Position numbers and translations under genes: made by a program
Shown: one piece after another, positions 35,483 through 49,586 of the stretch
Position numbering within the stretch: the stretch's first letter is position 1
How the letters are laid out: each line of letters starts with the position of its first letter
Notes under the pieces: generated by a model
Database searches by the model: none
The model's input: the letters and a program-made list of their open reading frames with translations, nothing else
Told to the model about the DNA's origin: nothing
Assembly (NCBI RefSeq): GCF_015352955.1
Contig: NZ_JACYOX010000003.1
Location: 248,001-312,000, forward strand
Reading direction: 5' to 3'
From: Noviherbaspirillum soli
GTDB lineage: Bacteria; Pseudomonadota; Gammaproteobacteria; Burkholderiales; Burkholderiaceae_D
DNA: 64,000 nt

Positions 35483-36167
35483 CCGCGGCCCCAGCCTGTC
35501 CCAGCAAGGCTGGCAATTCGTCGAGCGCGTCGATGTAGCCGTTGCAGGGCGCCGCATCCGGCGCGGCGGCATTGCGATAGCCGTAGCGCACCAGGTACAC
35601 CGGCATGCCGGCCCGGTCCGCCGCGCTGGCGTCGACGCCCGAGTCGCCCACCATCACGCATTGCGCGGGCTGCACGCCGAGACGACTGCAGGCAGCCAGC
35701 AACAGCGCCGGGTGAGGCTTGAGCGGCAGCGCAGGCTCGCCGCAGGCTACCGTGTCGAAGCAGGGCGACAGGCCCAGCGCATCGAGCAGCGGCTCGGTGT
35801 AGGGGCGCGGCTTGTTGGTCACGCAGGCCAGCGCATAGCCCAGCCCGCGCAGCATGGCCAGGCCTTGCTGCACGCCAGCAAAAACGGTGCTGTGGCGGCC
35901 GTTGCAATCGATGTAGTGACGCTCGAAGATGGCAAGGGCGCCGGCTTCATCCGCTGGCCCGACGCCCGGCGCATGGGCCAGCACCTGGCGCACCAGATGG
36001 GCCACGCCCCAGCCAATGAAGCTGCGCACCGTCTGCAGCGGCAACGGCGGCGCGCCCAGCTGCGCCAGCATCCGGTTTGCTGCCGCAGCGATATCGGGCA
36101 CGCTGTCCACCATGGTGCCGTCCAGATCGACCAGCACGGCCCGCGGCCGCTTCGCGGTGGCAACCAT
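35466..36167 (-). CDS. cbbZ: Phosphoglycolate phosphatase, last gene of the cbb operon
   Basis: A 233-residue HAD hydrolase that removes 2-phosphoglycolate formed by the oxygenase activity of RuBisCO. Motif I is VLVDLDGTMVDSVPD (nucleophile Asp in D-x-D-G-T), motif II CVTNKPRPYTEPLL, motif III K in PLKPHPALLLAA and motif IV MVGDSGVDASAADRAGM. ATG 36167 lies one base after the cbbT stop. The operon ends here: the G, K and A genes that follow cbbZ in Cupriavidus necator are absent, and a plus-strand gene overlaps its 3' end by 17 bases. Confidence 0.92.
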   Translation of the reverse strand: MVATAKRPRAVLVDLDGTMVDSVPDIAAAANRMLAQLGAPPLPLQTVRSFIGWGVAHLVRQVLAHAPGVGPADEAGALAIFERHYIDCNGRHSTVFAGVQQGLAMLRGLGYALACVTNKPRPYTEPLLDALGLSPCFDTVACGEPALPLKPHPALLLAACSRLGVQPAQCVMVGDSGVDASAADRAGMPVYLVRYGYRNAAAPDAAPCNGYIDALDELPALLGQAGAAVSASG

Positions 36168-36168
36168 C

Positions 36169-38172
36169 TCAGGCTTCCAGCAGGGCCTGGGCGCTGGCGG
36201 CTATGTCGGCCGGCGTCAGCTTGAAATAGCCGTACAACTCGCCGGCCGGCGCCGATTCGCCGAAACGGTCGATGCCCAGCGCCAGGCCGCTGTCGCCCAC
36301 CACGGAGCGCCAGAGCCAGGTGACGCCGGCCTCGACGCTCAGCCGCGGCACGCCGGGCGGCAGCACGCCATCGCGCCAGTCGGCCGGCTGCGCAAGGAAC
36401 AGTTCGACGCAGGGCATGGACACCAGGCGCACCCGATGGCCCTTGTCCCGCAGCTGCGCCGCGGCCTCGGCGGCGATCCCGACTTCCGAGCCGGTGGCGA
36501 TCAGCACCAGTTGCGGCCTGTCGCAGTCCTGCAGCACGTAGCCGCCACGCGCGATGCCGGCGATCTGTGCCTCGTCGCGGGCAAAGGGCTGCAGCGCCTG
36601 CCGTGACAGGGCCAGGCAGGTCGGTCCATCATCGCGCCGGATCGCGGCTCGCCAGGCGGCAGCCGTCTCGACGCCGTCGCACGGTCGCCAGACGCGGTTG
36701 CCCGGGATCAGGCGCAGCGTGGCCAGATGCTCGACCGGCTGATGGGTCGGGCCGTCCTCGCCCAGGCCGATCGAGTCATGGGTCAGCACATGGATCACCC
36801 GCTGCTTCATCAGCGCCGCCATGCGAATCGCATTGCGCGAGTAGTCCGAGAAGGTCAGGAAGGTGCCGCCGTAGGGGATGAATCCGCGGTACAGCGCCAT
36901 GCCGTTCATCATCGCCGCCATGCCGAATTCCCGCACGCCATAGCTCAGGTAATTGCCCGCGCCGTGATCGTTGACCCTGACCGACGCCGGCACATTGGTC
37001 AGGTTGGAGCCGGTCAGGTCGGCCGAGCCGCCGAACAGTTCCGGCAGCAGCGGGCTGATGGCTTCCAGCACCAGCTGGGAAGCCTTGCGGGTTGCAAGCT
37101 TCTTTCCCAGTTCGGCGTTGTTGGCCAGCAGCGCATCGAAGCAATCGTCGATGCCTTCAGGCAGTTCGCCACGGAGGCGCCGCAGCAGTTCGGCCGCCAG
37201 CGCGCCATGCTGCGCCTGGTAAGCCGCGAACCGTTCATTCCACTGCGCTTCCAGCGCGGCGCCGCGGGCGCGGCCATCCCAGGCGTCGGCCAGTTCCTGC
37301 GGAATGGCGAAGGGCGGATGCGGCCAGCCGCCAAAATCGCGCATTGCCCGGATTTCCTGCGGCCCGAGCGGCGCGCCATGCACATCGTGGCCGCCGGCCT
37401 TGCCCGGCGCGCCGTGGCCTATCGTGGTCTTGCAGCAGATCAGCGTTGGCGCGTCCCGCTGCGCCCTGGCCGCATGCAGCGCGGCATCGATGGCCGCGGC
37501 ATCATGGCCGTCGACATCCGCGATCACATGCCAGCCATAGGCGCGAAACCGCTGCGGCGTGTCGTCGGTGAACCAGCCGGCCACGTCGCCGTCGATGGAA
37601 ATGCCGTTGTCGTCATACAGCGCGATCAGCTTGTGCAGCTTCAGCGTGCCGGCCAGCGAGCAGGCTTCATGGCTGATGCCTTCCATCAGGCAGCCGTCGC
37701 CCAGGAACACATAGGTATGGTTGTCGATCAGCTCGAAGCCCGGCCGGTTGAACTGCGCGGCCAGCATTTTTTCCGCCAGCGCCATGCCGACCGCATTGGC
37801 CAGGCCCTGGCCGAGCGGCCCGGTGGTGGTCTCCACGCCGGGCGTGACGCCGTGCTCCGGATGGCCGGGCGTTCTTGAATGCATCTGGCGGAAGCGCCTG
37901 ATCTCCTGCATCGGCAGGTCATAGCCGGACAGGTGCAGCAGCGCATACAGCAGCATCGATGCATGGCCGTTGGAGAGCAAGAAGCGATCGCGTCCCGGCC
38001 AATGCGGATTGGCCGGGTTGTGCCGCAGGTGGCGGCGCCACAGCACTTCGGCGATGTCGGCCATGCCCAGTGGCGCGCCGGGATGGCCCGAGGCTGCCTG
38101 TTCAACCGCGTCGGCGGCCAGGAAGCGGATGGCGTCGGCCGCGTTGGCGGCCACTTTGTCGGGTGCGTTCAT
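36169..38172 (-). CDS. cbbT: Transketolase
   Basis: A 667-residue transketolase moving two-carbon ketol units in the regenerative phase of the Calvin cycle. Visible features: [18 protein letters not shown] at the N-terminus, [18 protein letters not shown], the thiamine-diphosphate motif [13 protein letters not shown] then [12 protein letters not shown] near residue 155-190, and [20 protein letters not shown] in the pyrimidine domain. Length is normal for bacterial transketolases. It lies between cbbP (9 bases upstream) and cbbZ. Confidence 0.95.
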   Translation of the reverse strand: MNAPDKVAANAADAIRFLAADAVEQAASGHPGAPLGMADIAEVLWRRHLRHNPANPHWPGRDRFLLSNGHASMLLYALLHLSGYDLPMQEIRRFRQMHSRTPGHPEHGVTPGVETTTGPLGQGLANAVGMALAEKMLAAQFNRPGFELIDNHTYVFLGDGCLMEGISHEACSLAGTLKLHKLIALYDDNGISIDGDVAGWFTDDTPQRFRAYGWHVIADVDGHDAAAIDAALHAARAQRDAPTLICCKTTIGHGAPGKAGGHDVHGAPLGPQEIRAMRDFGGWPHPPFAIPQELADAWDGRARGAALEAQWNERFAAYQAQHGALAAELLRRLRGELPEGIDDCFDALLANNAELGKKLATRKASQLVLEAISPLLPELFGGSADLTGSNLTNVPASVRVNDHGAGNYLSYGVREFGMAAMMNGMALYRGFIPYGGTFLTFSDYSRNAIRMAALMKQRVIHVLTHDSIGLGEDGPTHQPVEHLATLRLIPGNRVWRPCDGVETAAAWRAAIRRDDGPTCLALSRQALQPFARDEAQIAGIARGGYVLQDCDRPQLVLIATGSEVGIAAEAAAQLRDKGHRVRLVSMPCVELFLAQPADWRDGVLPPGVPRLSVEAGVTWLWRSVVGDSGLALGIDRFGESAPAGELYGYFKLTPADIAASAQALLEA

Positions 38173-38181
38173 TGCGGTCTC

Positions 38182-39066
38182 CTAGAGCTGGCTCATCGCG
38201 CGCTTCTTGCGTTCCATCATGCGCCAGATGAAGGGGGTGAAGATCAGCTGCATCGCCAGTTCCATCTTCCCGCCCGGCACCACGATGGTGTTGGCCCGCG
38301 ACATGAAGGAATCCCTGACCATGTTGAGCAGGTACTGGAAATCGATGCCCTTGGGATTGGCGAATCGGATCACCACGAAGCTCTCGTCCGGCGCCGGGAT
38401 GTCGCGCGCAATGAATGGGTTGGAGGTGTCCACGCACGGCACCCGCTGGAAGTTCACATGGGTATGCGTGAATTGCGGGCAGATGTAATTCACATAGTCC
38501 GGCATGCGGCGCAGGATGGTGTCGGTTACCGCTTCGGTCGAGTAGCCGCGCTTGGACTTGTCGCGCCACAGCTTCTGTATCCATTCGAGGTTGATCACCG
38601 GCACCACGCCGATCAGCAGGTCCGGATGCCTGGCGATGTCGATATCCCCATGCACCACCGCGCCGTGCAGGCCTTCATAGAACAGCAGGTCGGTGCCGCG
38701 CTCGATGTCTTCCCAGGGCGTGAAGGTGCCGGGCTTCTGCTCGTAGGGCGCAGCCTCCCCGGCGTCATGCAGGTATTTGCGGCGGCGGCCGGTGCCGCTT
38801 TCACCGTAGCTGCGGAACAGGCCCTCGAGTTCGGCGAACAGGTTGGTGTCCGGTCCGAAATGGCTGAAGTTGCGGTCGCCGCTTCTTTCCGCCTCGATCT
38901 GCCTTTCCTTCATCTCCTCGCGGTTGTAGCGGTGGAAGCTGTCGCCCTCGATGATGGCGGCGCTGAGGTTCTCGCGCCGGAAGATGTTCTCGAAGGTGCG
39001 GGTCACCGAAGTGGTGCCGGCGCCGGAGGAGCCGGTGATGGCAATGATGGGATAGCGTTCTGACAT
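38182..39066 (-). CDS. cbbP: Phosphoribulokinase
   Basis: A 294-residue class I (proteobacterial, octameric) phosphoribulokinase that makes ribulose-1,5-bisphosphate. The N-terminus MSERYPIIAITGSSGAGTTS carries the P-loop, and DSFHRYNREEMKERQ supplies catalytic residues. LFYEGLHGAVVHGDID and VPGGKMELAMQLIFTPF agree with the family. Its length, about 290, distinguishes it from the longer cyanobacterial/plant form. Translation begins at ATG 39066, 17 bases downstream of cbbF. Confidence 0.96.
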   Translation of the reverse strand: MSERYPIIAITGSSGAGTTSVTRTFENIFRRENLSAAIIEGDSFHRYNREEMKERQIEAERSGDRNFSHFGPDTNLFAELEGLFRSYGESGTGRRRKYLHDAGEAAPYEQKPGTFTPWEDIERGTDLLFYEGLHGAVVHGDIDIARHPDLLIGVVPVINLEWIQKLWRDKSKRGYSTEAVTDTILRRMPDYVNYICPQFTHTHVNFQRVPCVDTSNPFIARDIPAPDESFVVIRFANPKGIDFQYLLNMVRDSFMSRANTIVVPGGKMELAMQLIFTPFIWRMMERKKRAMSQL

Positions 39067-39083
39067 GATGCCTCCGGGTGGTC

Positions 39084-40157
39084 TCAGGCGGGGGTGCGGA
39101 ACAGGCTGCGCTCGCAGAACAGCGGCTCGGGCAGCTCCATTGGCGGCGGCGCGTTGTGATAGCGCTCGATCAGCTCGACCTCGTGGCGCGAGCCGAAGAT
39201 CAGGCCGACCCGCTGGTGCAGCGAGGAGGGCGCCACATCCATCACCGGCTGGCGGCCGGTGCTGGCGCGGCCGCCAGCCTGCTCGATCACGAAGCCGATC
39301 GGATTGGCTTCATACAGCAGCCGCAGCCGGCCGGGCATGCGGCTGTCCTTGCTGTCGCGCGGATAGAGGAAGACGCCGCCGCGCATCAGGATGCGGTGCG
39401 CCTCGGCCACCATGGAGGCGATCCAGCGCATGTTGAAGTCGCGGCCGCGGCTGCCGGTCCGTCCGGCCATGCATTCATTCACATAGCGCTTCACCGGCTC
39501 TTCCCAGAAACGGCTGTTGGAGGCGTTGATCGCGAATTCGCTGGTGTCGGCCGGCACGCACAGGCGCGGATGGGTCAGCATGAACTCGCCCAGCTGCGGG
39601 CAGAGCGTGAAGCCGTTCACGCCATTGCCCACGGTCAGCACCAGCATCGTGGTCGGGCCGTAGATCGCATAGCCGGCCGCCACCTGCCGGGCGCCGGGCT
39701 GGAGGAAGTCGCGCTCTGTCACGGGCTGTTCCGTTTCCGGCGCACGCAGCACCGAAAATATGCTCCCGACCGATACATTCACGTCAATGTTCGACGAGCC
39801 GTCCAGCGGGTCGAACAGCAGCAGATAGCGGCCCTTCGGGTAGCAGTCCGGAATCTGGTAGGGCTCGTCCATTTCCTCGGATGCCATGCCGGCCAGGTAG
39901 CCGCCCCAGTTGTTGCCTTCGATGAACAGGGCGTTGCTGATCAGGTCCAGCTTCTGCTGGGACTCGCCCTGCACATTGACCGCGCCGGCGCCGCCGAGCA
40001 CGCCGCCCAGCGCGCCGGCGGCGACCTTGCGGGCGATGCGCTTGCAGCACAGCGCGACATTGAGCAGCAGGCTGTTGAAGTCGCCGCTGGCGCCGGGAAA
40101 GCGGCGCCGTTCCTCGATCAGGAACTGGGTCAGGGTGATGCGCATGTCCGGGTTCAT
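39084..40157 (-). CDS. cbbF: Fructose-1,6-bisphosphatase, class I
   Basis: A 357-residue class I fructose-1,6-bisphosphatase; in cbb operons this enzyme usually also hydrolyses sedoheptulose-1,7-bisphosphate. The metal and phosphate motif [19 protein letters not shown] is at about residues 118-136, [17 protein letters not shown] and [12 protein letters not shown] (near residue 278) are also typical. I start at ATG 40157 ([13 protein letters not shown]) with AGGAGACAG upstream. The open frame extends to 40214, but those 19 codons lie in the cbbE scar. The ATG overlaps the TGA ending that scar (ATGA). Confidence 0.94.
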   Translation of the reverse strand: MNPDMRITLTQFLIEERRRFPGASGDFNSLLLNVALCCKRIARKVAAGALGGVLGGAGAVNVQGESQQKLDLISNALFIEGNNWGGYLAGMASEEMDEPYQIPDCYPKGRYLLLFDPLDGSSNIDVNVSVGSIFSVLRAPETEQPVTERDFLQPGARQVAAGYAIYGPTTMLVLTVGNGVNGFTLCPQLGEFMLTHPRLCVPADTSEFAINASNSRFWEEPVKRYVNECMAGRTGSRGRDFNMRWIASMVAEAHRILMRGGVFLYPRDSKDSRMPGRLRLLYEANPIGFVIEQAGGRASTGRQPVMDVAPSSLHQRVGLIFGSRHEVELIERYHNAPPPMELPEPLFCERSLFRTPA

Positions 40158-40396
40158 CGTCTGTCTCCTGTTGTCGTTTTCTGTCGGGCAAGCGCCTGCC
40201 GCCATAACCGCCATCCTCGTCCGGCGCGGCAGCCGTATTCACGAACCATGCCCAGTGTCCGGCCCACATGCCGGCTGGCTTCCGGATGGAAGGTGATGAC
40301 GTCGGCCCCGGCCGCCTCGATGGCCCGCACTTCCTTGCCCGGACGGGCGAAGTCGGCCGGCAGGGTGGAGGACGCAATGCGCATCGCGGCGCCCAT
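40154..40396 (-). pseudogene. cbbE: Ribulose-phosphate 3-epimerase remnant with internal deletion
   Basis: Eighty codons between cbbY and cbbF, where cbbE lies in Cupriavidus-type operons. The start reads MGAAMRIASSTLPADFARPG, the degenerate N-terminus of the epimerase (normally ...IAPSILSADFARLGEE), up to EAAGADVI. The frame then runs directly into [20 protein letters not shown] and GCRAG, a segment that in intact enzymes lies about 60 residues further on. The metal-binding H-F-D-V-M-D centre is missing, and after GCRAG an unrelated 21-residue tail leads to the TGA overlapping cbbF. Less than half the enzyme remains, and the TIM barrel cannot form. The frame is nevertheless open, with TGA-G-ATG and ATGA junctions on either side. 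Confidence 0.88.
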
Positions 40397-40397
40397 C

Positions 40398-41159
40398 TCA
40401 GCTGGCCTCGAACAGGGTGCCTTCATGCCAGCGCGTCAGCGCCGCCAGGTCGACCCAGCGATGCTCGGCGCCGGGGATGCGCCGTTCCAGCGGATGCGCC
40501 GGATCGCCGAGATGCGGCAGCACCAGCAGCGCGTCGCTGAAGGAATGCAGCACGGTGCAGGCGGTGGGCGTGATGATGGCCGGGATGCCGGCTGCGCTGG
40601 CGGCGGCGAGGCCGTTCGCGGAATCCTCGAAGGCAATGCAGGCATAGCCCGGCAGGCGCAGCGCATGCAGCGCGGCGAGATACACGTCCGGCGCGGGTTT
40701 TTTGCGCTGCGTGGTGCCGGCATCGCAAACCGCGGCAAACAGACGGCGCCAGTTGCGGCCCAGCGGCTCGCGCAGCAGCGCGTCCACATTGGACGGCGTG
40801 GTGGTGGTGGCGATCGCCATCGGCAGGCCGGCCTCGGCCGCCTCGGTGATCAGGCGCTCGATGCCGGGACGCAGCGGCAGCCTCCCGCCGCTGACCTGCG
40901 CTTCATAGATCCGGGTCTTGATGGCGTGGATGCGGTTGATCGTCTCGCCGCTTTTCGCGGCGTGCAGCGGGTCCACGCTGCGCCAGTAATGCGCGATGCG
41001 CTCCTTGCCGCCGGCCACGTCGAGCAGCCTGGTGTACAGCGTTTCCGACCAGTTCCAGTCCAGGCCGGCCTCGGCAAACGCGGCATTGAAGGCGGCGCGG
41101 TGCGCGCTTTCGGTGTCGGCGAGCGTGCCGTCCACGTCGAAGATCAGGGCTTGCAGCAT
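40398..41159 (-). CDS. cbbY: HAD-family sugar phosphatase, CbbY (xylulose-1,5-bisphosphate phosphatase)
   Basis: A 253-residue HAD protein with [20 protein letters not shown] (nucleophile D8, acid D10), [30 protein letters not shown] (motif III Lys) and [16 protein letters not shown] (motif IV). CbbY removes xylulose-1,5-bisphosphate, a RuBisCO inhibitor. The ATG at 41159 has AGGAG and overlaps the end of cbbX by 16 bases. The stop is one base before the first codon of the cbbE remnant. Confidence 0.92.
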   Translation of the reverse strand: MLQALIFDVDGTLADTESAHRAAFNAAFAEAGLDWNWSETLYTRLLDVAGGKERIAHYWRSVDPLHAAKSGETINRIHAIKTRIYEAQVSGGRLPLRPGIERLITEAAEAGLPMAIATTTTPSNVDALLREPLGRNWRRLFAAVCDAGTTQRKKPAPDVYLAALHALRLPGYACIAFEDSANGLAAASAAGIPAIITPTACTVLHSFSDALLVLPHLGDPAHPLERRIPGAEHRWVDLAALTRWHEGTLFEAS

Positions 41160-42109
41160 GATGGCTCCTGTGCGCTTTGCGGCGACTCGGGGTTGTCTGC
41201 AAACACCCGGCTGGCCAGCAGGTCGGGCGCGGTGATGGTGACGAGCGCCTCGTCGTCGACGTCGCCGCCTGCGGCCAGCAGGCGCGATGCATGGCGCAGC
41301 CTGGCGCGGTCCAGCGCATTGCGCACGCTGCGGGCGTTGGCGAAATGCGGCATCGTCATGCGCCGCTCTAGGTACTGGCGGAACACTTCCCCGGCCCGGT
41401 CGTCGAAGCGGTACTGCATGTCCTTCAACATCAGCTGCGCGATGCGCTCCAGTTCGCCGGCGCCGTAGTCCGGGAAGTCGATGTGGTGGGCAATGCGCGA
41501 GGACATGCCGGGGTTGGACTCGAAGAAACGGTCCATCCTGTCCTTGTAGCCGGCCAGGATCACCACCAGGTCGTCGCGCTGGTTCTCCATGATCTGCAGC
41601 AGGATCTCGATCGCTTCCTGGCCATAGTCGCGCTCGTTTTCCGGCCGGTACAGGTAATACGCCTCGTCGATGAACAGCACGCCGCCCATGGCCTTCTTCA
41701 GCACCTCGCGGGTCTTGGGCGCGGTGTGGCCGATGTACTGTCCCACCAGGTCGTCGCGGGTGACCGCCACCAGGTGGCCGCGCCGCACATAGCCGAGCCG
41801 GTGCAGGATCTGCGCCATGCGCATGGCCACCGTGGTCTTGCCGGTGCCGGGATTGCCGGTGAAGCACATGTGCAGGCTGGGCGGCGAAGCCGACAGGCCG
41901 CGGTCCTGGCGCAGCCGGTCCACCAGCAGCAGCGCGGCGATATCGCGGATGCGCGACTTCACCGGCGCCAGTCCCACCAGCTCGCGTTCCAGCTGGGCCA
42001 GCAGGTCGGCGATGCCGGAAGCGGCCAGCGCCGATTTCAGGGAGCCGGCGCCGGCGACATGCGCCTGTGCCGGCTTGTGATGCTCCAGGGGCGTGTCGAT
42101 CACGGTCAT
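41144..42109 (-). CDS. cbbX: Red-type RuBisCO activase
   Basis: A 321-residue AAA+ protein. Walker A is [17 protein letters not shown] near residue 85 and Walker [22 protein letters not shown] near residue 145 (split by the strand turn). The pore-loop area is [18 protein letters not shown]. CbbX remodels red-type RuBisCO to remove inhibitory sugar phosphates, pulling on the extended C-terminus of CbbL. It fits the form IC enzyme encoded upstream. ATG 42109 is used ([12 protein letters not shown]); the open frame to 42196 overlaps cbbS and is discounted. Confidence 0.95.
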   Translation of the reverse strand: MTVIDTPLEHHKPAQAHVAGAGSLKSALAASGIADLLAQLERELVGLAPVKSRIRDIAALLLVDRLRQDRGLSASPPSLHMCFTGNPGTGKTTVAMRMAQILHRLGYVRRGHLVAVTRDDLVGQYIGHTAPKTREVLKKAMGGVLFIDEAYYLYRPENERDYGQEAIEILLQIMENQRDDLVVILAGYKDRMDRFFESNPGMSSRIAHHIDFPDYGAGELERIAQLMLKDMQYRFDDRAGEVFRQYLERRMTMPHFANARSVRNALDRARLRHASRLLAAGGDVDDEALVTITAPDLLASRVFADNPESPQSAQEPSCCKP

Positions 42110-42122
42110 GATGCCTCCCGGC

Positions 42123-42545
42123 CTATTGATAGCGCATGCCTTCCGGCTGCGACTGGGTGGCATAGCTCTCGATGCTGTAGCGCATCGAGCGACCATTGAT
42201 CTCCTGCCGCACCAGCCGGAAGCCGGGCTCCTGCGGCGGCCGCTGGACGATAAAGGACAGCACCACGCTTTCCACCGTATGGGTGGAGTCGAAGGCGGTG
42301 ACGCGGATGTAATGAGCGGGATAGGTCTTGCGGCAGCTGTTCAACTCCAGCATGATGCCGGCCGCGTCCCGCAGGTCGAACATCGGGTTGCCGAACATTT
42401 CCCAATAGACGTTGCGCGGATGCGGGTCGTCGGTGTACTCGATGCCGACCGCCCAGCCCTTGTCCAGGCAATAGTCGAGCTGCTTGATGATCTGCTCGTC
42501 GGATAGATCGGGCAGGAAGGAGAAGGTGCCTTGAGTGATGCGCAT
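42123..42545 (-). CDS. cbbS: RuBisCO small subunit, form I red type
   Basis: A 140-residue small subunit. [20 protein letters not shown] begins the family pattern, followed by [19 protein letters not shown] and [20 protein letters not shown]. Its extended C-terminus ([20 protein letters not shown]) is the beta-hairpin extension characteristic of red-type (form IC/ID) small subunits. It lies 44 bases downstream of cbbL and 13 bases before cbbX. Confidence 0.95.
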   Translation of the reverse strand: MRITQGTFSFLPDLSDEQIIKQLDYCLDKGWAVGIEYTDDPHPRNVYWEMFGNPMFDLRDAAGIMLELNSCRKTYPAHYIRVTAFDSTHTVESVVLSFIVQRPPQEPGFRLVRQEINGRSMRYSIESYATQSQPEGMRYQ

Positions 42546-42589
42546 GATGTCCTCTTTCGTTGGGTTGCTGGCGCTGTGCAGTGCGTGGT

Positions 42590-44188
<1,599 letters not shown>

Positions 44189-44212
44189 CTAATCAGCAAT
44201 GATGGGCAAAGC

Positions 44213-44228
44213 ATCAGGAAAAACTGAT
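44213..44228. promoter_or_regulatory. Candidate CbbR operator in the cbbR-cbbL gap
   Basis: ATCAG-6 bases-CTGAT is a dyad just before the cbbR start, in the 180-bp divergent region that must carry the cbbL promoter. LysR regulators bind such interrupted dyads, often overlapping their own promoter. It matches only the general form, not a proven CbbR consensus. Confidence 0.35.
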
Positions 44229-44233
44229 ACATC

Positions 44234-45145
44234 ATGCGCCGCTATACCCTGAGACAACTCGACACCTTCATGGAAGTCGCCCGCAGCGAATCGGTCTCGC
44301 GCGCTGCCGACCGCCTGCATGTGACGCAGCCGGCGGTATCGATGCAGTTGCGCCAGCTTGAGGAAAGCCTGGGCCTGCCCTTGCTGGAAGTCATCGGCCG
44401 CCGGGTGCGGCTGACCGATGCCGGGCGCGAGGTGGAGCGCTGCGCGGCTGCCGCCCTGGCGCGCCTGAAGGAGCTGGACGATCTGGTGGCCGCCCAGCGC
44501 GGCTTAAAGCATGGCAAGGTCGATCTTGCGGTGGTCAGCACCACCAAGTACTTCATGCCGATGCTGCTGATGCGGTTTCGCAAGCAGTTTCCCGACATCG
44601 CGATCACGCTGCAGATTCATAACCGGGAAAGCATGATGAAGCTGCTGGCGCGCAATGAAATCGACCTGGTGATCATGGGACGGGCGCCGCAGGGGCTGGA
44701 CTGCTGCTCCACCGAGTTCGCCACGAATCCGATGGGCGTGGTGTGCGCGCCCGACCATCCGCTGTCGCGCCGGCGCGGCGCATCAATGTCGGCGCTTGAC
44801 GGCCAGGACTTCGTGGTTCGGGAGCAGGGGTCGGGCACCCGCAGCACGATGGAAGCGGTTTTTGCCGAGCATGGCGTCACGCCGCGGGTGGTGATGGAGA
44901 TGCCCAGCAATGAGACCATCAAGCAGGCGGTGATGGCCGGCATGGGCATGGCATTCCTGTCGCTGCGCACGGTGCGTCATGAGCTGGCATCGGGTCACCT
45001 GGTTTTGCTCGACATCGCCGGGCTGCCGGTGATAAGGCAGTGGTATGTGACCCACCTTGGCGCACGGCGGCTGTCGCCTGCGGCCGAGGCGCTGAAGAAT
45101 TTTCTGATGGAGGAGGCGGCGGCGCTGGTGAAGGTCTGGGCATGA
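44234..45145 (+). CDS. cbbR: LysR-type activator of the cbb operon
   Basis: A 303-residue LysR regulator encoded divergently from cbbL, as CbbR is in other autotrophic proteobacteria. The helix-turn-helix is TLRQLDTFMEVARSESVSRA, then AADRLHVTQPAVSMQLRQLE (residues about 5-44). The effector domain has KVDLAVVSTTKYFMPMLLMR and VREQGSGTRSTMEAVFAEHG, which in CbbR forms the metabolite pocket. Known CbbR proteins respond to NADPH, RuBP or phosphoenolpyruvate; which applies here is not visible. Confidence 0.93.
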   Translation: MRRYTLRQLDTFMEVARSESVSRAADRLHVTQPAVSMQLRQLEESLGLPLLEVIGRRVRLTDAGREVERCAAAALARLKELDDLVAAQRGLKHGKVDLAVVSTTKYFMPMLLMRFRKQFPDIAITLQIHNRESMMKLLARNEIDLVIMGRAPQGLDCCSTEFATNPMGVVCAPDHPLSRRRGASMSALDGQDFVVREQGSGTRSTMEAVFAEHGVTPRVVMEMPSNETIKQAVMAGMGMAFLSLRTVRHELASGHLVLLDIAGLPVIRQWYVTHLGARRLSPAAEALKNFLMEEAAALVKVWA

Positions 45146-45363
45146 CATCGGGGGAGCCTTACTTGGCGAATCGGCGGCCTCGCGGAAGGCCGATTTCGCA
45201 AGGAGCAATATGCCGCGAGAGCATTCCAGCCGGCTCCCGATAAAGAATATTGTGCAAGTACCAGTTTTTGCCGTCCAGGATTGAACGGCAACTTCACAAG
45301 CAGCGGCAGGAGCAAACGGCAATGGCAGCGCCAACCGCCGCCGCCGGTCAGGCTGACCCCGCC

Positions 45364-47343
<1,980 letters not shown>

Positions 47344-47413
47344 GTCTCGTCTCCATGAGCTGTCCTTGTGGACGCCCTGTTTTTTTGCCTCCCTGGTCGC
47401 GTCCGTGCTCTGA

Positions 47414-47429
47414 TGGCTCGGTTTTTGCT
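47414..47429 (+). promoter_or_regulatory. Sigma54 (-24/-12) promoter candidate for the formaldehyde operon
   Basis: TGGCTCG, four bases, TTGCT at 47414-47429 matches TGGCACG-N4-TTGCW at all but one position, with GG and GC ten bases apart as required. Transcription would start near 47440, giving a leader of about 240 bases before adhC. A sigma54-dependent activator is encoded divergently next to it, which makes chance less likely. Confidence 0.68.
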
Positions 47430-47532
47430 GATGGTGCCGACAAGGCCCCTGCAACGGCGCTTGATACGGGCTGTAAGGCTGTGCTGAGCTTAGATGAACT
47501 GGCGTCTTTGTGCAAACAGCTAATTTGCTTTT

Positions 47533-47545
47533 TTGAACTGTTCAA
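47533..47545. promoter_or_regulatory. Palindrome in the adhC leader
   Basis: TTGAAC-T-GTTCAA is a perfect 13-base dyad in an AT-rich stretch between the sigma54 promoter and the adhC start. It could bind the divergent activator or another regulator. Activator sites usually lie upstream of the promoter, so its role is uncertain. Confidence 0.35.
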
Positions 47546-47677
47546 TAAACAAGACAGGAAGGCGGCAGATGTCTCGAATTCAGCTCAGTCAGGCCGCGTT
47601 CGCCCAGCCTTGCAGTCGAGTTTATGCCCGTTTTTTGGCTGGCTGTTTTTTCCAAATCAATCCTCAAGGAGTTTTAC

Positions 47678-48787
<1,110 letters not shown>

Positions 48788-48898
48788 AACGGGCTTGCGA
48801 GCGGCAATCCGGCCGCGCGGCCGGAGCTCCTGAATGGCTGGCAGGGCTGTGCCGCGGCCCGGCGCCGGCGCCGGTTCATCAACAATGAGGAGACCAAT

Positions 48899-49477
48899 AT
48901 GAGCAGTGAAGTGAAAATTCATCCAGCGGTCGACAACGGCATCCAGCCGGCATCGCCCTCGTTCTCCGGCGGCAAGCTGATGTGCCACTGCGCGCAGGAC
49001 AAGGTGGAGGTCGAGATCGGCAGCCAGACCGCCCACAACCATGTCTGCGGCTGCACCAAGTGCTGGAAGCCGGAAGGCGTGCTGTTCTCGCAGGTAGCGG
49101 TGGTGTCGCGCGACAAGGTGAAGGTGGTGGCCCACGAGGAGAAGCTGCAGGTGGTCGACCCCAGCGCCACCATCCAGCGTTATGCCTGCAAGGAATGCGG
49201 CGTGCACATGTTCGGCCGCATTGAAAACAAGGCGCACCCCTTCTATGGCCTGGACTTCGTGCACACCGAGCTGTCGCCGGACAAGGGCTGGGCGGCGCCC
49301 GAGTTTGCCGCCTTCGTGTCGTCCATCATCGAAGCCGGCGCGGATCCGGCCAACATGGGCGCGGTCAGGGCGCGGTTGAAGGAGCTGGGCCTGGAGCCGT
49401 ATGACGCGCTGTCGCCGCCGCTGATGGATGCGATCGCCACGCATATCGCCAAGGCTTCGGGTAAGCTCGCGGCCTGA
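48899..49477 (+). CDS. gfa: S-(hydroxymethyl)glutathione synthase (glutathione-dependent formaldehyde-activating enzyme)
   Basis: A 192-residue protein of the Gfa family, which promotes the addition of formaldehyde to glutathione. Zinc-cysteine motifs are visible in [29 protein letters not shown] and [16 protein letters not shown]. Length is as in Paracoccus Gfa. GAGGAGACC precedes the ATG. It lies 111 bases after frmA; a GC palindrome (CCGGCCGCGCGGCCGG at 48809-48824) lies in that gap. Confidence 0.94.
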   Translation: MSSEVKIHPAVDNGIQPASPSFSGGKLMCHCAQDKVEVEIGSQTAHNHVCGCTKCWKPEGVLFSQVAVVSRDKVKVVAHEEKLQVVDPSATIQRYACKECGVHMFGRIENKAHPFYGLDFVHTELSPDKGWAAPEFAAFVSSIIEAGADPANMGAVRARLKELGLEPYDALSPPLMDAIATHIAKASGKLAA

Positions 49478-49485
49478 GCCGAGCC

Positions 49486-49511
49486 GGCCGGGCCGCTTCG
49501 GCGGCCCGGCC
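49486..49511 (+). terminator. GC-rich hairpin with TTCG loop after gfa
   Basis: GGCCGGGCCGC (49486-49496), TTCG, and the exact complement (49501-49511) form an 11-bp stem with a very stable tetraloop, nine bases after the gfa stop and 75 bases before fghA. No T-run follows, so it may stabilise the upstream mRNA or attenuate fghA instead of ending transcription. Confidence 0.5.
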
Positions 49512-49586
49512 ATCCAGGCTGTCGGCCTGCATCGGCGCCAATCAGCATCAATCAGCACCAACCAGCGAGAGAGACAGAGACCATCC

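Noticed and set aside
39084-40214. cbbF extended to start at 40214
   Set aside because: The added 19 residues come from the cbbE scar region, and the ATG at 40157 has a good ribosome-binding site and matches the family start.
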